Shown here piece after piece: positions 9,650 through 19,544 of a DNA stretch of 64,000 bases. Below the pieces are notes generated by a model. That model ran no database searches. It was not told where the DNA came from and saw only the letters and a program-made list of their open reading frames with translations. The stretch's first letter is position 1. Each line of letters starts with the position of its first letter. The stretch is from NCBI GenBank assembly GCA_000701625.1, contig JNJK01000011.1, positions 1-64,000 on the forward strand. The letters run 5' to 3'. The stretch comes from Lachnospiraceae bacterium MC2017. GTDB lineage: Bacteria; Bacillota; Clostridia; Lachnospirales; Lachnospiraceae. The position numbers were made by a program, and so were the translations under genes.

Positions 9650-10750
9650 TTATAATATAACTCTAAATAAAGGTAGTCTTTTTAGTATTGCTGTAGTTAT
9701 TCCGCCTATTAAGAAGCTAAATAGACACCAAGTTAAAGATAGAGTATATGGCATTCCATCAAAATAATTATTAAACAGAGAATAAAATATAGTTTTGTAG
9801 AATTGATCCATTAAGTATACTCCTAATGTCACCCCCCCTACAGTGCATAAAAAATGCCTAAAATGAACCGACAATTGTGGATATAGCACAAACATTTTTT
9901 TAATAAAAACATAAGTCAAAATAGCAATAAAATAATCACATAACTGGAGATAATTTTGGCTCATTTCCCCAGTAAATGCATATTCAGCATATGTGCAAAT
10001 ATACTCTATCACCACTCCACATATAGCAACAATTGTTAAAAATGTAATGTTCTTCAGTACTGTTTTACTTTGATCAATATAATAGCCTATTAAAGGATAA
10101 AAAAATGCTTTTTCTGTGGCCAAGCATATAGAAAAATGAGAATCAATGCTAATTTTCCATGATTCATGGTGACAACTGCCTACACAATTTAATATTGGTA
10201 AAATCGTCCAGATTAAAGCGTGTAATGAAATCAAAAGCAAAAATTTGTTTACCTCTAATTTTTTTGCAATATCTCTTAAAAATGGAAGTAACAAGAGCAT
10301 TCCCAAATACGAATATAAGTACCAATAAGATCCTGACCCATTCACAGTTCCAGCTAATATACTCAATATTAAATTTCTTGTTGTTTCTAACAAATCAAGT
10401 TGTATCAAGGAACCCTGTTTAACAGAAATAATAACCGCCCCTTCAACCCAATTAATTAATTCAAATACAATTAAAACTATAATTATCCGTGATACCCTTT
10501 TTGAAAAAACGATTCTAATTGATTCCTCCCGACCAAGCAACAAGCATCCACTCACCATAAAGAAAAGAGGGACATTCACCCTTGTTAAAATAGCCAGAAA
10601 TAATGAAACAAACTGCTCAATTCCCTTTGAAGTATAATAATTACTGTATCCTGGTAAATGGTTAAAAAGCACTAAAAATGTGGCTATTACTCTAATCATA
10701 TCTAAATATACTTTTCGATTCGGAATTGTTTCATTTCGTTCAGTTTGCAT
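9650..10750 (-). CDS. Acyltransferase 3 family membrane protein
   Basis: 366 residues with about ten hydrophobic segments. It opens with YLDMIRVIATFLVLFNHLPGY, typical of OafA/YrhL-type acyltransferases with the membrane His. Such proteins move acetyl or other acyl groups to sugars of exported polysaccharides. Last gene of the polysaccharide run, separated from the preceding gene by about 190 bp. Codons for CTVGGVTLG contain a run of 7 G, so slippage would truncate the protein. ATG at 10750 follows AGGAATAAG. Confidence 0.85.
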   Translation of the reverse strand: MQTERNETIPNRKVYLDMIRVIATFLVLFNHLPGYSNYYTSKGIEQFVSLFLAILTRVNVPLFFMVSGCLLLGREESIRIVFSKRVSRIIIVLIVFELINWVEGAVIISVKQGSLIQLDLLETTRNLILSILAGTVNGSGSYWYLYSYLGMLLLLPFLRDIAKKLEVNKFLLLISLHALIWTILPILNCVGSCHHESWKISIDSHFSICLATEKAFFYPLIGYYIDQSKTVLKNITFLTIVAICGVVIEYICTYAEYAFTGEMSQNYLQLCDYFIAILTYVFIKKMFVLYPQLSVHFRHFLCTVGGVTLGVYLMDQFYKTIFYSLFNNYFDGMPYTLSLTWCLFSFLIGGITTAILKRLPLFRVIL

Positions 10751-10943
10751 TAATTCTTATTCCTATCTAAATGCTTTCTTCTTTACAAATGGGTGGAAGC
10801 CCATCGTCCATGGATTGCTTGTTTATCCTGAGTTAAAAAACGAACCCATGTACATCTATATATTTTATCCTTTGCATTAATCAAACGCCTTATCAAAATC
10901 CTTCACCATCACTACATACTTCATGCAAATTTTAATATATGTT

Positions 10944-11720
10944 TTAGATAAACTCTGCTAAAATGGCCTTAATTTTCATTTTAACATTATAGTTAAACAG
11001 TTTCATTTTCTTTCTTATCGACAAATCATCTATAATTCCTCTCTCATCAAAATGCAAGTCTATTCCTTCTCTACGAAGAAACCTAACTACAGACCTATAC
11101 CATTTGCCTCTTTCAACTCCATTCTGATGATGCAAAGCATATCTACTAGTACTCATAAACTTGTATTTAGATCCTTCATTCTTCAGATATTCACTATTTT
11201 TCTGTTCAAAATCCCATGCTGAATATCCATCCTTTAGAAGATCTACAAGAGCTGTCTTATTCCAAATTGCAGGCTGCGTTGATACGTAATAAGGTGCCTT
11301 AGGATTTACGAATCCGATATGAAGTCGTTTATTATGTATTTTCACCGGACCAGGTTTTGGCTCTAATCGCAAACAATCTATTTCATTGCTATCAGCATAT
11401 GCCAACAATTCTTCAATGTATTTATTATTAATTTTTTTATCAAACAAAAAATCTTCCAGCATTATGAGTACATACTTTGTTGGTATAGACTCCAGCATCA
11501 TCTTTACATTTTCTGCCCATGATCTATCTTCACCTATTTTGATAGATTCCACATCCTGTTCATCGTATGTATACGTGTTTGTTCCTAAAAAAGTTTTAAA
11601 TCTACATCCACTCCAGTATTTTTTCTTTAATGAAAAAAATACAGGCCATAAGTCAGAATACTTATCACAGGAAACAACCAAAATGGACAAATCTTTATTC
11701 AACACTAGTCTATTATTCAT
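10944..11720 (-). CDS. Putative glycosyltransferase-like polysaccharide protein
   Basis: 258 residues, no membrane segment. The start LSILVVSCDKYSDLWPVFF and the later YVLIMLEDFLFDKK resemble a family of capsule-locus proteins with a nucleotide-sugar-binding fold, in which LEDF could replace the DxD metal motif. It overlaps the next glycosyltransferase by 4 bp (ATGA), a sign of translational coupling. Substrate unknown. The gap after its stop contains only a 16-codon ORF (MKYVVMVKDFDKAFD) that may be the tail of a lost gene. Confidence 0.55.
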   Translation of the reverse strand: MNNRLVLNKDLSILVVSCDKYSDLWPVFFSLKKKYWSGCRFKTFLGTNTYTYDEQDVESIKIGEDRSWAENVKMMLESIPTKYVLIMLEDFLFDKKINNKYIEELLAYADSNEIDCLRLEPKPGPVKIHNKRLHIGFVNPKAPYYVSTQPAIWNKTALVDLLKDGYSAWDFEQKNSEYLKNEGSKYKFMSTSRYALHHQNGVERGKWYRSVVRFLRREGIDLHFDERGIIDDLSIRKKMKLFNYNVKMKIKAILAEFI

Positions 11721-12619
11721 AAAAATCTCGTCACCTTACTTACTCTCCAGCAAACTAAATATATCCATCTTGACGATGTAAAATGCTTGCCAGCATCCTT
11801 TATTGTCATATTTTTTTTTCTGCACATTTCACAATATCTGCACATATTTTTTAATATAATCCAAAATGATTCTGTCTTATATAGAATCTTATTGTTAATC
11901 AAATATGCATAAGTATTTAAATTGCTTGATAATTTTTTCTTTGTATTCATTGTCTGACCATCTGATAAATATTCAGTATAATATATAATTTTATTATACC
12001 AACGCACCTTTAAGCCACCAGCTGCAATGCGATCATATATCATCGACTCAAACGTTAACGTTTCTGCATCAAACTCAGGCAGTGGTCCATAGCGCTTCAA
12101 AACATCAGTGAAATATGCTTCTGCTTTATCCCCTTGTAATGAGTATTTTTTCCTTTCAAAACTCGTACAATCTATATATTCAGTTTTATTTTTCCACTGA
12201 CCGCCAATGATATTACCATCATGGTACGCCCTCAATCCTGAAACTCCAGCAAATTGTCCCCTTTCACGTGGAGGAATCCTATCCACCCATGTCATAATGG
12301 ATTCTATGGCATCGCTTGTTAGATAATCATCATCATCCACCTTAAATATCAAACATCCCTTTGCAATATCAATTGCATCATTAAGTGCTCTGTTAATTCC
12401 TACTCTATCATCGCACTTGATATAATTTATACACTTCAATTTTTTTTCTAATTGATATTTCTCTATTTTAATATGCGTATCATCATTTCCCTGATCAATT
12501 ATAAGCCATTCAAAATTAGAATAAGATTGTTCGCATAGTGATTGATACAAGTTGTCAATAATATACGATCTATTATATGTTGGTGTAAAAATCGTTATCG
12601 GATATTTATACTCATTCAT
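11717..12619 (-). CDS. Glycosyltransferase family 2
   Basis: 300 residues. GT-A fold: YPITIFTPTYNRSYIIDNLY at the N terminus and FKVDDDDYL, the acidic nucleotide-sugar/metal motif, near residue 95. Cytoplasmic enzyme adding one sugar to the lipid-linked repeat unit (family role). Overlaps the flippase gene by 4 bp at its start and the next gene by 4 bp at its end. Donor and acceptor cannot be told from sequence. Confidence 0.85.
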   Translation of the reverse strand: MNEYKYPITIFTPTYNRSYIIDNLYQSLCEQSYSNFEWLIIDQGNDDTHIKIEKYQLEKKLKCINYIKCDDRVGINRALNDAIDIAKGCLIFKVDDDDYLTSDAIESIMTWVDRIPPRERGQFAGVSGLRAYHDGNIIGGQWKNKTEYIDCTSFERKKYSLQGDKAEAYFTDVLKRYGPLPEFDAETLTFESMIYDRIAAGGLKVRWYNKIIYYTEYLSDGQTMNTKKKLSSNLNTYAYLINNKILYKTESFWIILKNMCRYCEMCRKKNMTIKDAGKHFTSSRWIYLVCWRVSKVTRFL

Positions 12620-14070
12620 TTTCCTTTACCTTTAATCATATTCACTGATTTTTCTTTTAGATAATATAACATTGGATGCTTAATAATTATTGAGCCTAAC
12701 AGATATACGAAAGCACCTGCCATTACCTGCAATAGAATAACAACTATCTTTGGTAACATTAATAATTGAATTGGATACACTAATACTCCCATAAAACATG
12801 CCAAAGCCATATTAGGGCAAATATCTTTTATTTCTTCGAAAATAGAATAATTTATATATTTTCTATTAGGATACATATTAATAACAGTTACTACTGGTGT
12901 TGTAATAACAAGTGCCATAGCTATGTACCAAACTCCCTTGTTTGCGACCATTAGTAAAGACCCTACCCCTATGATTTTTTCAATAAACGCAAGCTTCATA
13001 TACGCATTCATTTCACCTACAGATGCCATTGCATTTAAGTTTGACGTGTTGATAGGCAAAAAAAAGTACGTAAAACAAAAAATTCTTAAATATGGTACGC
13101 ACGGAAGCCATTTATCTGTAAGCAAGAAAGAAACAAGGGGTTCCGATACGACTGCTAGACCCACAAGAATTGGTGCTAATACATAAGTAGTCAATTGTAT
13201 AGATTTTCTGGTAAGTTCCTTGCATCGCATACGATCGTCTTGTTCCCTGGAAACAACCGTAAGCATTACACTATTAATCGAAGTATTTACATTGGATACA
13301 ATTAAATCCGGAAATTGTTTTGCCTTGTTGAAAAAAGCCAAGTCGGATTCTGAATAGTATTTGCCAATTATTAAACTTCTCACATTGTTGTACAGAACAT
13401 CTATTATTCCTGTGACCAGCAATTTAAATCCGTACATTAGCAATGCTTTTAATCTAATAAAAGAAAACAAGAGTTTAGGCCGCCACTTAACAGTCATCCA
13501 AAGAATCAATGTATCAACAAAAAGATTAGAAACCTGTTGTATAACTAGAGCCCAAGCACCGAATCCCTTAATCGCCAATATAATTCCTAATATTGCTGAA
13601 AAAATTGTTCCTCCAATAGTTGAAAAAAAGAATCTTCTAAATAACATATTTCTCGATACATATGCCTGTTGAACACCCTTTAATCCAGATATTAGGATTG
13701 TCATTGCAGCAACCCTTATCATTGGCGTAATTGACTCATCATTATAAAACCCAGCAATAGCAGGAGATAAAGCATATACTAATATATAAAAAAAAGTGCA
13801 AGTGAATAAATTAAAGTAAAAAACTGAAGAAAAATCTATATCGTCTGCATCTTTTTTTTGTATTAACGCAGCGCCAAGCCCTCCATCTACAAATACTTGG
13901 AAAATTGTAATAAAAATATTTATCAAAGCTACTGTCCCATATTGTTCTGGCAAAAGTATTCTCGCCAAAACTATGGAAACCACCAAGTTTACCAGTTTTG
14001 CGCCTATTCTTTCAGCCAAACGCCAGAAAAAACTTGAAATAGCTGAATCACCTTTTCGATTATTGTTCAT
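12616..14070 (-). CDS. Polysaccharide repeat-unit flippase (Wzx-like)
   Basis: 484 residues with 12-14 predicted membrane segments. SSFFWRLAERIGAKLVNLVV and ILLPEQYGTVALINIF near the N terminus are typical of the TuaB/Wzx branch of the MOP exporter superfamily. It would flip lipid-linked oligosaccharide across the membrane for the Wzy-like polymerase encoded at 16550-17713. ATG at 14070. The region before it (14071-14354) carries a decayed gene, so this start of an overlap-coupled block may rely on read-through. Confidence 0.88.
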   Translation of the reverse strand: MNNNRKGDSAISSFFWRLAERIGAKLVNLVVSIVLARILLPEQYGTVALINIFITIFQVFVDGGLGAALIQKKDADDIDFSSVFYFNLFTCTFFYILVYALSPAIAGFYNDESITPMIRVAAMTILISGLKGVQQAYVSRNMLFRRFFFSTIGGTIFSAILGIILAIKGFGAWALVIQQVSNLFVDTLILWMTVKWRPKLLFSFIRLKALLMYGFKLLVTGIIDVLYNNVRSLIIGKYYSESDLAFFNKAKQFPDLIVSNVNTSINSVMLTVVSREQDDRMRCKELTRKSIQLTTYVLAPILVGLAVVSEPLVSFLLTDKWLPCVPYLRIFCFTYFFLPINTSNLNAMASVGEMNAYMKLAFIEKIIGVGSLLMVANKGVWYIAMALVITTPVVTVINMYPNRKYINYSIFEEIKDICPNMALACFMGVLVYPIQLLMLPKIVVILLQVMAGAFVYLLGSIIIKHPMLYYLKEKSVNMIKGKGK

Positions 14071-14205
14071 AAGTCAGAATATCATTCCTCTAATAATAAT
14101 TTACGCTATGCTTCCGATATCATGTCTGTTGGTATTTCCATATGCTATTTCTGCCAAGACGTCCTCCGCGCTAGTCATAATGTCTAAACCCCTTAATATT
14201 GAATC

Positions 14206-14337
14206 CTATTTTCCAGAGCATCCCCAGAAATACTTGTCGCTAAGCCTTGCCCCAACTTCAATAACTACATAAGGCTCATTAAATGTAACGTTTATCAATT
14301 TGTGAGTAAACACATAAGCCTTTAATTTTTTCGTTTT
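14206..14337 (-). pseudogene. DUF4422-type glycosyltransferase N-terminal remnant
   Basis: Minus-strand translation gives KLKAYVFTHKLINVTFNEPY followed by VVIEVGARLSDKYFWG and a stop. This resembles the start of DUF4422 capsule glycosyltransferases (xYVxTHKxF...YxPIxVGA). No start with an RBS is present, and the family's remaining ~200 residues are absent. The frame stays open a further ~35 codons past the stop without a clear match. It marks a gene lost from between the acetyltransferase fusion and the flippase. Confidence 0.5.
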
Positions 14338-14354
14338 ATTTATTCATTAGTGAA

Positions 14355-15686
14355 TTACTCCTCAATGACGTATCCATCAACTGCAATTTCGCCTGATATT
14401 CCCAAGACTCTATGATAAAAAAACCTTTCATCCTGTAGACTTTCTGCCAAAGAATTCTCCAGATTAATCCCTCTTACGGTTTTAAGCATTGTTCTTACAA
14501 GTCCCTGCTTAAATCTCTTTACTTTACTGCCAGGAAATGCATACATTCTAGTCGAATGCGAACCACGCTTATAATTATCAGTACTTGTCACGATATTACC
14601 ATCTTTATAATTTAAGAAATTGAAAGCATTCTCATCAAACTTACATATATCGAATTTGTCGGTCAACTTGTATCTACCGCTAATCTTAAAAACAAGATCG
14701 TAGTGTTTCAGCACTTCATATGGCGCATATTTCAAGCAAAATACTTCACCACAACCTTTATATTTTGATCCTGCTATAGCCCCTTTTATAAATCCTTTTC
14801 CAATATACGCATAATAGTCAATTAAATTTTTTAATTCTTCCCCAAAATCCTCTTGTCCATTATCAATTAAACAAATATAAGCTTGAGGGCATTTTTCTTT
14901 TATCGATTTTATTGTTTCTTTTGTCTGTTGAAGCCTTTGTGAAACAGAAAAAACACTTCTCTTATCCGAATAATTTAATGCTCTTGTACTCGGACTTATA
15001 CATGAAGTAATAATAAAACCAACCCTTATCTCTTTTTTCTTTCTTTTCTTTCGTTCTTCTAAGATTCGCAATGATTCATCTATATCGTCTAAAGGAAGGT
15101 CACTAATCATATTATCAGGATATTCCCACCACCTAGACTCCTCAATTTTTCGAATCACTTCATCTTCGAATCTATATCTAATCGTTCTGGCTGGTACTCC
15201 ACAAACTATTGCGTAATCAGGCACATCATTCGTCACAACTGCGTTGGCACCTATTACAGAACCATTGCCAATTGAAATCCCATTCAAAATTACGACATTT
15301 GTTCCAATCCATACATCATTTCCAATACTTACAGGTTTTGCATTTGCTGCATTATTTGTTTTTTTCTTTATGTGCAAATTAGCGTCACAATCATTTTTTT
15401 TGAAATAAGAAAAAGGTGATGTTGTAAAAAAATCAACCGGATGATATCCCGGACCTATTTGCACATTTTGAGCAATAGAGACAAAATCACCAATAACTGT
15501 TGAAGGATTGATTAAATCTGCAGACAGCGAGTAACTATACCTTCCCAAGTTATAAAATGCCATCCTACTATCGTTGATTTTTTTTTTCTTTATATTCTCA
15601 ACGACAGAGCTTGGTATTAATATTTTTATTAATTTTTTTATTATCTTTTTTATCTTTCTCATTTTAGTACAGTTCTCCGTACACAT
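14355..15686 (-). CDS. Hexapeptide acetyltransferase fused to putative glycosyltransferase-like domain
   Basis: 443 residues, about twice a normal CatB/WbbJ-type acetyltransferase. Residues ~45-200 are a left-handed beta-helix acetyltransferase (NPSTVIGDFVSIAQNVQIG, VSIGNDVWIGTNVVILNG, VIGANAVVTNDVPDYAIVCG). After a Lys-rich linker (EERKKRKKKEIR) a second domain begins VGFIITSCISP and contains DLVFKISGRYKLTDKF, a KxSGRY motif seen in some capsule glycosyltransferases. Acetyl-CoA-dependent O-acetylation of the repeat unit is likely for the first half; the second half is uncertain. M9 at 15662, with GGAG upstream, is an alternative start. A 10-base poly-A tract lies near codon 35. Confidence 0.75.
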   Translation of the reverse strand: MCTENCTKMRKIKKIIKKLIKILIPSSVVENIKKKKINDSRMAFYNLGRYSYSLSADLINPSTVIGDFVSIAQNVQIGPGYHPVDFFTTSPFSYFKKNDCDANLHIKKKTNNAANAKPVSIGNDVWIGTNVVILNGISIGNGSVIGANAVVTNDVPDYAIVCGVPARTIRYRFEDEVIRKIEESRWWEYPDNMISDLPLDDIDESLRILEERKKRKKKEIRVGFIITSCISPSTRALNYSDKRSVFSVSQRLQQTKETIKSIKEKCPQAYICLIDNGQEDFGEELKNLIDYYAYIGKGFIKGAIAGSKYKGCGEVFCLKYAPYEVLKHYDLVFKISGRYKLTDKFDICKFDENAFNFLNYKDGNIVTSTDNYKRGSHSTRMYAFPGSKVKRFKQGLVRTMLKTVRGINLENSLAESLQDERFFYHRVLGISGEIAVDGYVIEE

Positions 15687-15752
15687 TCCCCGATTTTTTC
15701 ATGATTGACTCAAATTTTGGAGAAATAGGTGTTCGATTTCTTATTGTCCAAG

Positions 15753-16553
15753 TTAATTATTAAACCCACACCTTAAATGCTTAATTCTCCTATAAACAAA
15801 TCCATATAGCCTGAATAGTTGATAGCCAAACTTATATCCAAATCTTTTTCTAAATAACCGTTCTTTCTCTTTAAGATGCTTTTCGGAATCAGTTTTCCAT
15901 GATGCGCTATAATGATGAATACTTCTTGTATTCTCCGTAATAGTAACAATCCCAGTATTATAGTCCATTGGGCAAAAATATTCTGGCGGATAAAAGAATA
16001 TATCATCTATCTTTTGAATTGAATCAGTATCTTTCCATCCGTGTTTCTTAATAATGTTGGTTGTAATCATAACAACGGTAGTAATATCCAAATTTCCACT
16101 TCCATCAACAAAATGCTTATTATCATAAAAATCTAGAATTTCTTTATATAGGCCAAGCCCCGGTTCTGCCGCTAGGCCAAGACCTGGAGCTGGGTTTGCT
16201 TCATTATGCTCATCTTTTTTATCTTTATTTACGATATTTCGCTCACACCCCATAAATGATCCTGTTTCAATCAGGTCATCAATCCTGTTTATGAGTTCCA
16301 CATCCGTATCAAAATACAGCCCCCCATAGTTATATAGAATCCAGAAACGAGCATAATCACTCACAAAGGCCCATTTTTTAGCATTATATGCCTCTTTAAC
16401 ATAAGGACAAATGTTTATATCAAAATTTGTCTCGTTCCATTCCTTAATTTCATAATTAGGACAATATTTTTTCCAAGAATCGATACATTTTCTTTCAAGC
16501 TCAGACTTTTTTTTTGTTCCAAACCAGCAATAATGAATAATCTTTGGTATCAT
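15753..16553 (-). CDS. Glycosyltransferase with DXD sugar-binding region (GT32-like)
   Basis: 266 residues. IPKIIHYCWFGTKKKSELERK at the N terminus and DYARFWILYNYGGLYFDTDV around residue 85 are the hallmarks of the Gly_transf_sug/OCH1-like family, with DTD as the metal motif. It transfers a hexose to the growing repeat unit (family role). Overlaps the polymerase gene by 4 bp. A 9-base A run encodes the KKK after residue 12. ATG at 16553. Confidence 0.85.
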   Translation of the reverse strand: MIPKIIHYCWFGTKKKSELERKCIDSWKKYCPNYEIKEWNETNFDINICPYVKEAYNAKKWAFVSDYARFWILYNYGGLYFDTDVELINRIDDLIETGSFMGCERNIVNKDKKDEHNEANPAPGLGLAAEPGLGLYKEILDFYDNKHFVDGSGNLDITTVVMITTNIIKKHGWKDTDSIQKIDDIFFYPPEYFCPMDYNTGIVTITENTRSIHHYSASWKTDSEKHLKEKERLFRKRFGYKFGYQLFRLYGFVYRRIKHLRCGFNN

Positions 16554-17713
16554 CTTATCTCCTTTACCCCTGCACTGTAGCTTTTTATCCCAAAGAAATC
16601 TACATAGTTTATCATTATGATAAAATAAACAACATTAATATAAGGATGCACTATCATATCCTGAACAAAAGCTAAAATAATATAGCCACACAGAACAGCT
16701 ATCTGGATAATATCTCTTTTCCGACCTAACACAATTGCAATTCTAACGAGAGAAATGATATATAAGCCAAAGAATACTATTCCGCGCTTATAAAAACTTA
16801 AAAAATATGAATTGTCTAATCCCCTATATTTACTAAAATTCGAGGTACTCCCAAACAATGTAATCTGTTCTTTGCCGACTACATCCTGAAAATGTACCAA
16901 TCGATTGTTTAGGAGCACATTATATATGCTATCACGATCCGCCGCATTTTTGGCAAAGTAAACTGTTATTCCTAATAGACAGAACAATATAAGAAGTATG
17001 AATTTCTTGTTTAGTATGTATTTCTTCAACCTACCTATTACGAATATGAAGTATGGAAATAATAATATGAAACAGCCTGCAATTATTAATGATCTTGATT
17101 TAGTGAGATAATATAAAACAACCATTACTGCTAGGAGGATTGAATCTTTTTTCAGATTCCTTTTTCCCCTTTCAATCAGTATCATTGACATGAGACAAAT
17201 CCAAATAATTCCAAGTCTATTGGGACCATCAAACCCCAACATAAATCTTATCCCAGATTCCCTTCCAACTCCATAATTAGCATTTGAATATACTGTCTCA
17301 ACACCTCGAAAAACGCATGTCAAGGGAACTATTATGATCATCAGCCAGTAACATTTTTTTATAAATCTTACAAATCGTTTTTTGTCAACTGTGCGCACGG
17401 CAAAAATCATAAAGATAATCCGGAAAATCAATGTGTCGTGAGTTACAATTGAGCAACACGTTCCCAACAACAATAAAACAAATAGAATCGCCGACTCCTT
17501 AAACGTGCGCCTGGTTAATAAAATAACAGAAAGATATAATCCAAATATTGCAACAGCAAATACAGTAGAAAATGGGATATCATAAATTGTAATATACAAT
17601 GTCATAAAAAGACAATTTAACCCCATTCCTAAATAAAACAATAAATCTATTAGTTGTCTGCTACGGCTTCTCTTGACATGAATACCGCCCATTTCAGCAA
17701 TTGACTTATACAT
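16550..17713 (-). CDS. O-antigen/capsule polymerase-like membrane protein (Wzy-like)
   Basis: 387 residues with about ten hydrophobic helices and one larger extracytoplasmic loop (around GFDGPNRLG and RGLDNSYFLSFYKRG), the arrangement of Wzy polymerases of Firmicute capsule loci. It would link flipped repeat units into the chain at the outer membrane face. Sequence in this family is poorly conserved, so the call rests on topology, the DN(S/T)Y loop and position beside glycosyltransferases and a Wzx. Overlaps its neighbours by 8 bp and 4 bp. Confidence 0.7.
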   Translation of the reverse strand: MYKSIAEMGGIHVKRSRSRQLIDLLFYLGMGLNCLFMTLYITIYDIPFSTVFAVAIFGLYLSVILLTRRTFKESAILFVLLLLGTCCSIVTHDTLIFRIIFMIFAVRTVDKKRFVRFIKKCYWLMIIIVPLTCVFRGVETVYSNANYGVGRESGIRFMLGFDGPNRLGIIWICLMSMILIERGKRNLKKDSILLAVMVVLYYLTKSRSLIIAGCFILLFPYFIFVIGRLKKYILNKKFILLILFCLLGITVYFAKNAADRDSIYNVLLNNRLVHFQDVVGKEQITLFGSTSNFSKYRGLDNSYFLSFYKRGIVFFGLYIISLVRIAIVLGRKRDIIQIAVLCGYIILAFVQDMIVHPYINVVYFIIMINYVDFFGIKSYSAGVKEIR

Positions 17714-18683
17714 ATTTATGTACCTTATTATTAAACGTCTTAAGCATAATAAACATTCTGAATGTAATATAATTTGTGGACAACAAATAACCCTTGAGTT
17801 TCGTCATCGAAGAATTCAATGAGTCCCTGATATAAATACTTCTATACGGTCTTATGTACTCCTGCATTTTGCATATAATAGCTTTGTCCTCATGAACATG
17901 GATTACTCTGCAATATTCATTAACCAAATCATATATCCTATAAACAAAAGCCTCTCTTAATGCTTTATCTGTTTCTTTATCTAACAAACTCTTTATCAAA
18001 TCAAGAATCCAGAACAAACTACTCTCATCAATCGTCGAGTGCGTAATACTACTGGTTCTTTGGATATAATGGTATGCTGCTTTATTGTTAATAGCTGCCG
18101 TGTTAAATTCACTGTATAGCTGTATGGCTATTGCGATATCCTCATGAAGCTTTCCTATGGGAAATGGATGTGCCAATAATACTGATCTAGGAAAAAGTTT
18201 CGAACAAACACTTACCCCAATCCCGTATCTCGCTCTCATTACCTGAGATATAAAAGCCTTACCTTCCAATTTGGTCTCTTCAAAAATCGCAACAGGTTTC
18301 TGCGTTCCTCTTTCAAACTCGTAAATAAGAGGAGTACAGGAAATATCCACACCGTATTTACTTTTTAATCCAACAAGTGATGAAATCAAAGTATCGTCGA
18401 CATAATCATCGGAATCCACAAATACAACGTACTCGGATGTTGCATTTCTTACTCCTGCATTCCTTGCATCCGACAATCCACCGTTCTTCTTGTGGATTAC
18501 TTTAATTCTGTTGTCTTTAGATGCATATTCATCACATATTTGGGGGCAACAGTCAGGAGACCCATCATCGACAAGAATGATTTCGAGGTTTTCGTATTTT
18601 TGAGCAATTAGACTATCTACGCAACGCCTTATGTATTTTTCAACTTTGTATACAGGAACAACTATTGCGATTTTTTCGTTCAC
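17706..18683 (-). CDS. Glycosyltransferase family 2 (EpsJ-like)
   Basis: 325 residues. IAIVVPVYKVEKYIRRCVDS and NLEIILVDDGSPDCCPQICDEYA, then ARNAGVRNATSEYVVFVDSDDYVDD, are the classical GT2 core with DSDD metal motif, followed by a ~200-residue acceptor region. Cytoplasmic sugar transfer to the lipid-linked intermediate; donor unknown. It overlaps the next GT2 gene by 4 bp. Confidence 0.88.
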   Translation of the reverse strand: MNEKIAIVVPVYKVEKYIRRCVDSLIAQKYENLEIILVDDGSPDCCPQICDEYASKDNRIKVIHKKNGGLSDARNAGVRNATSEYVVFVDSDDYVDDTLISSLVGLKSKYGVDISCTPLIYEFERGTQKPVAIFEETKLEGKAFISQVMRARYGIGVSVCSKLFPRSVLLAHPFPIGKLHEDIAIAIQLYSEFNTAAINNKAAYHYIQRTSSITHSTIDESSLFWILDLIKSLLDKETDKALREAFVYRIYDLVNEYCRVIHVHEDKAIICKMQEYIRPYRSIYIRDSLNSSMTKLKGYLLSTNYITFRMFIMLKTFNNKVHKYV

Positions 18684-19540
18684 TCGTATGCCTCCAAAAA
18701 TGCTGAAATTGAATCATAGTTTTGTTCATTCATAAATCTAACCTTTTTCACTTCATTGCCAAACGTTGCATTAGTCGAAACATTCTGATGATGCAACACC
18801 TTTATTGATGGGTCATAGGCCACTTTGAATCCATGCTTCTGACATTCATAATCAAGTATTTCCATTTCATAGTAGAAAAATGTCTTCGAGAAAAAGGCAT
18901 GCTTTCTTCTGTCCATGAACTTCTTTGAAAATATTACACATGAGCCATGGAGAGGAACATCGTAGCATTTGTCCTGATAGTTTATATTAGCCCCCCCCCT
19001 GCTCAGAATATCTTTTCCTCTTTTCAGAAACGGTATTTTTTTCATATAACAACGCATCGGGACTATAAATTTACTATCAATCTTTTTTTTATAACTGTTC
19101 TTGAGTTTCCTTGCCCCCTCTATCGTTGTACGTTTCATTGATTTTGGGCTTTGATGAATCTTATATGTTGTTGAATAGATATCGGGCCCCAAAACGTCAA
19201 ATTTAACACGTTTATAAATGTCTTCAACAACTGTTTCAAAATCCCTCTGAGTAATTTCTATATCGTTGTTCATTACCACATAAAAATCCGGATTATACTT
19301 CTCTTTGGCATATTTACAGCCGACATTGTTTCCCCTTGCAAATCCATCATTTTTATCATGTAATATCACGTCTATTTCCGAATCATTTTTATACCTTTCG
19401 CTCAGTTTTTTTCCTGAGCCATTCGGAGAACAGTTATCAACAATTATAATTTTGTGATCTCCATCAACTTGCTTCAACTGATTAACACAATTAACCGTCT
19501 CCTCTTCAACTTGAAAATGCAGGATAATGTAGCAAACCAT
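18680..19540 (-). CDS. Glycosyltransferase family 2 (rhamnosyl-type) with poly-G tract
   Basis: 286 residues. ILHFQVEEETVNCVNQL, IIIVDNCSPNGSG, NDGFARGNNVG and FYVVMNNDIEI match the GT2 rhamnosyltransferase-like group with NND as the metal motif. The codons of SRGGAN, near residue 180, contain nine consecutive G (18991-18999). A one-base slip would end the protein early, so this may be a phase-variable switch for one sugar of the polymer. Ends 4 bp inside the next gene. Confidence 0.85.
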   Translation of the reverse strand: MVCYIILHFQVEEETVNCVNQLKQVDGDHKIIIVDNCSPNGSGKKLSERYKNDSEIDVILHDKNDGFARGNNVGCKYAKEKYNPDFYVVMNNDIEITQRDFETVVEDIYKRVKFDVLGPDIYSTTYKIHQSPKSMKRTTIEGARKLKNSYKKKIDSKFIVPMRCYMKKIPFLKRGKDILSRGGANINYQDKCYDVPLHGSCVIFSKKFMDRRKHAFFSKTFFYYEMEILDYECQKHGFKVAYDPSIKVLHHQNVSTNATFGNEVKKVRFMNEQNYDSISAFLEAYE

Positions 19541-19544
19541 TTTT

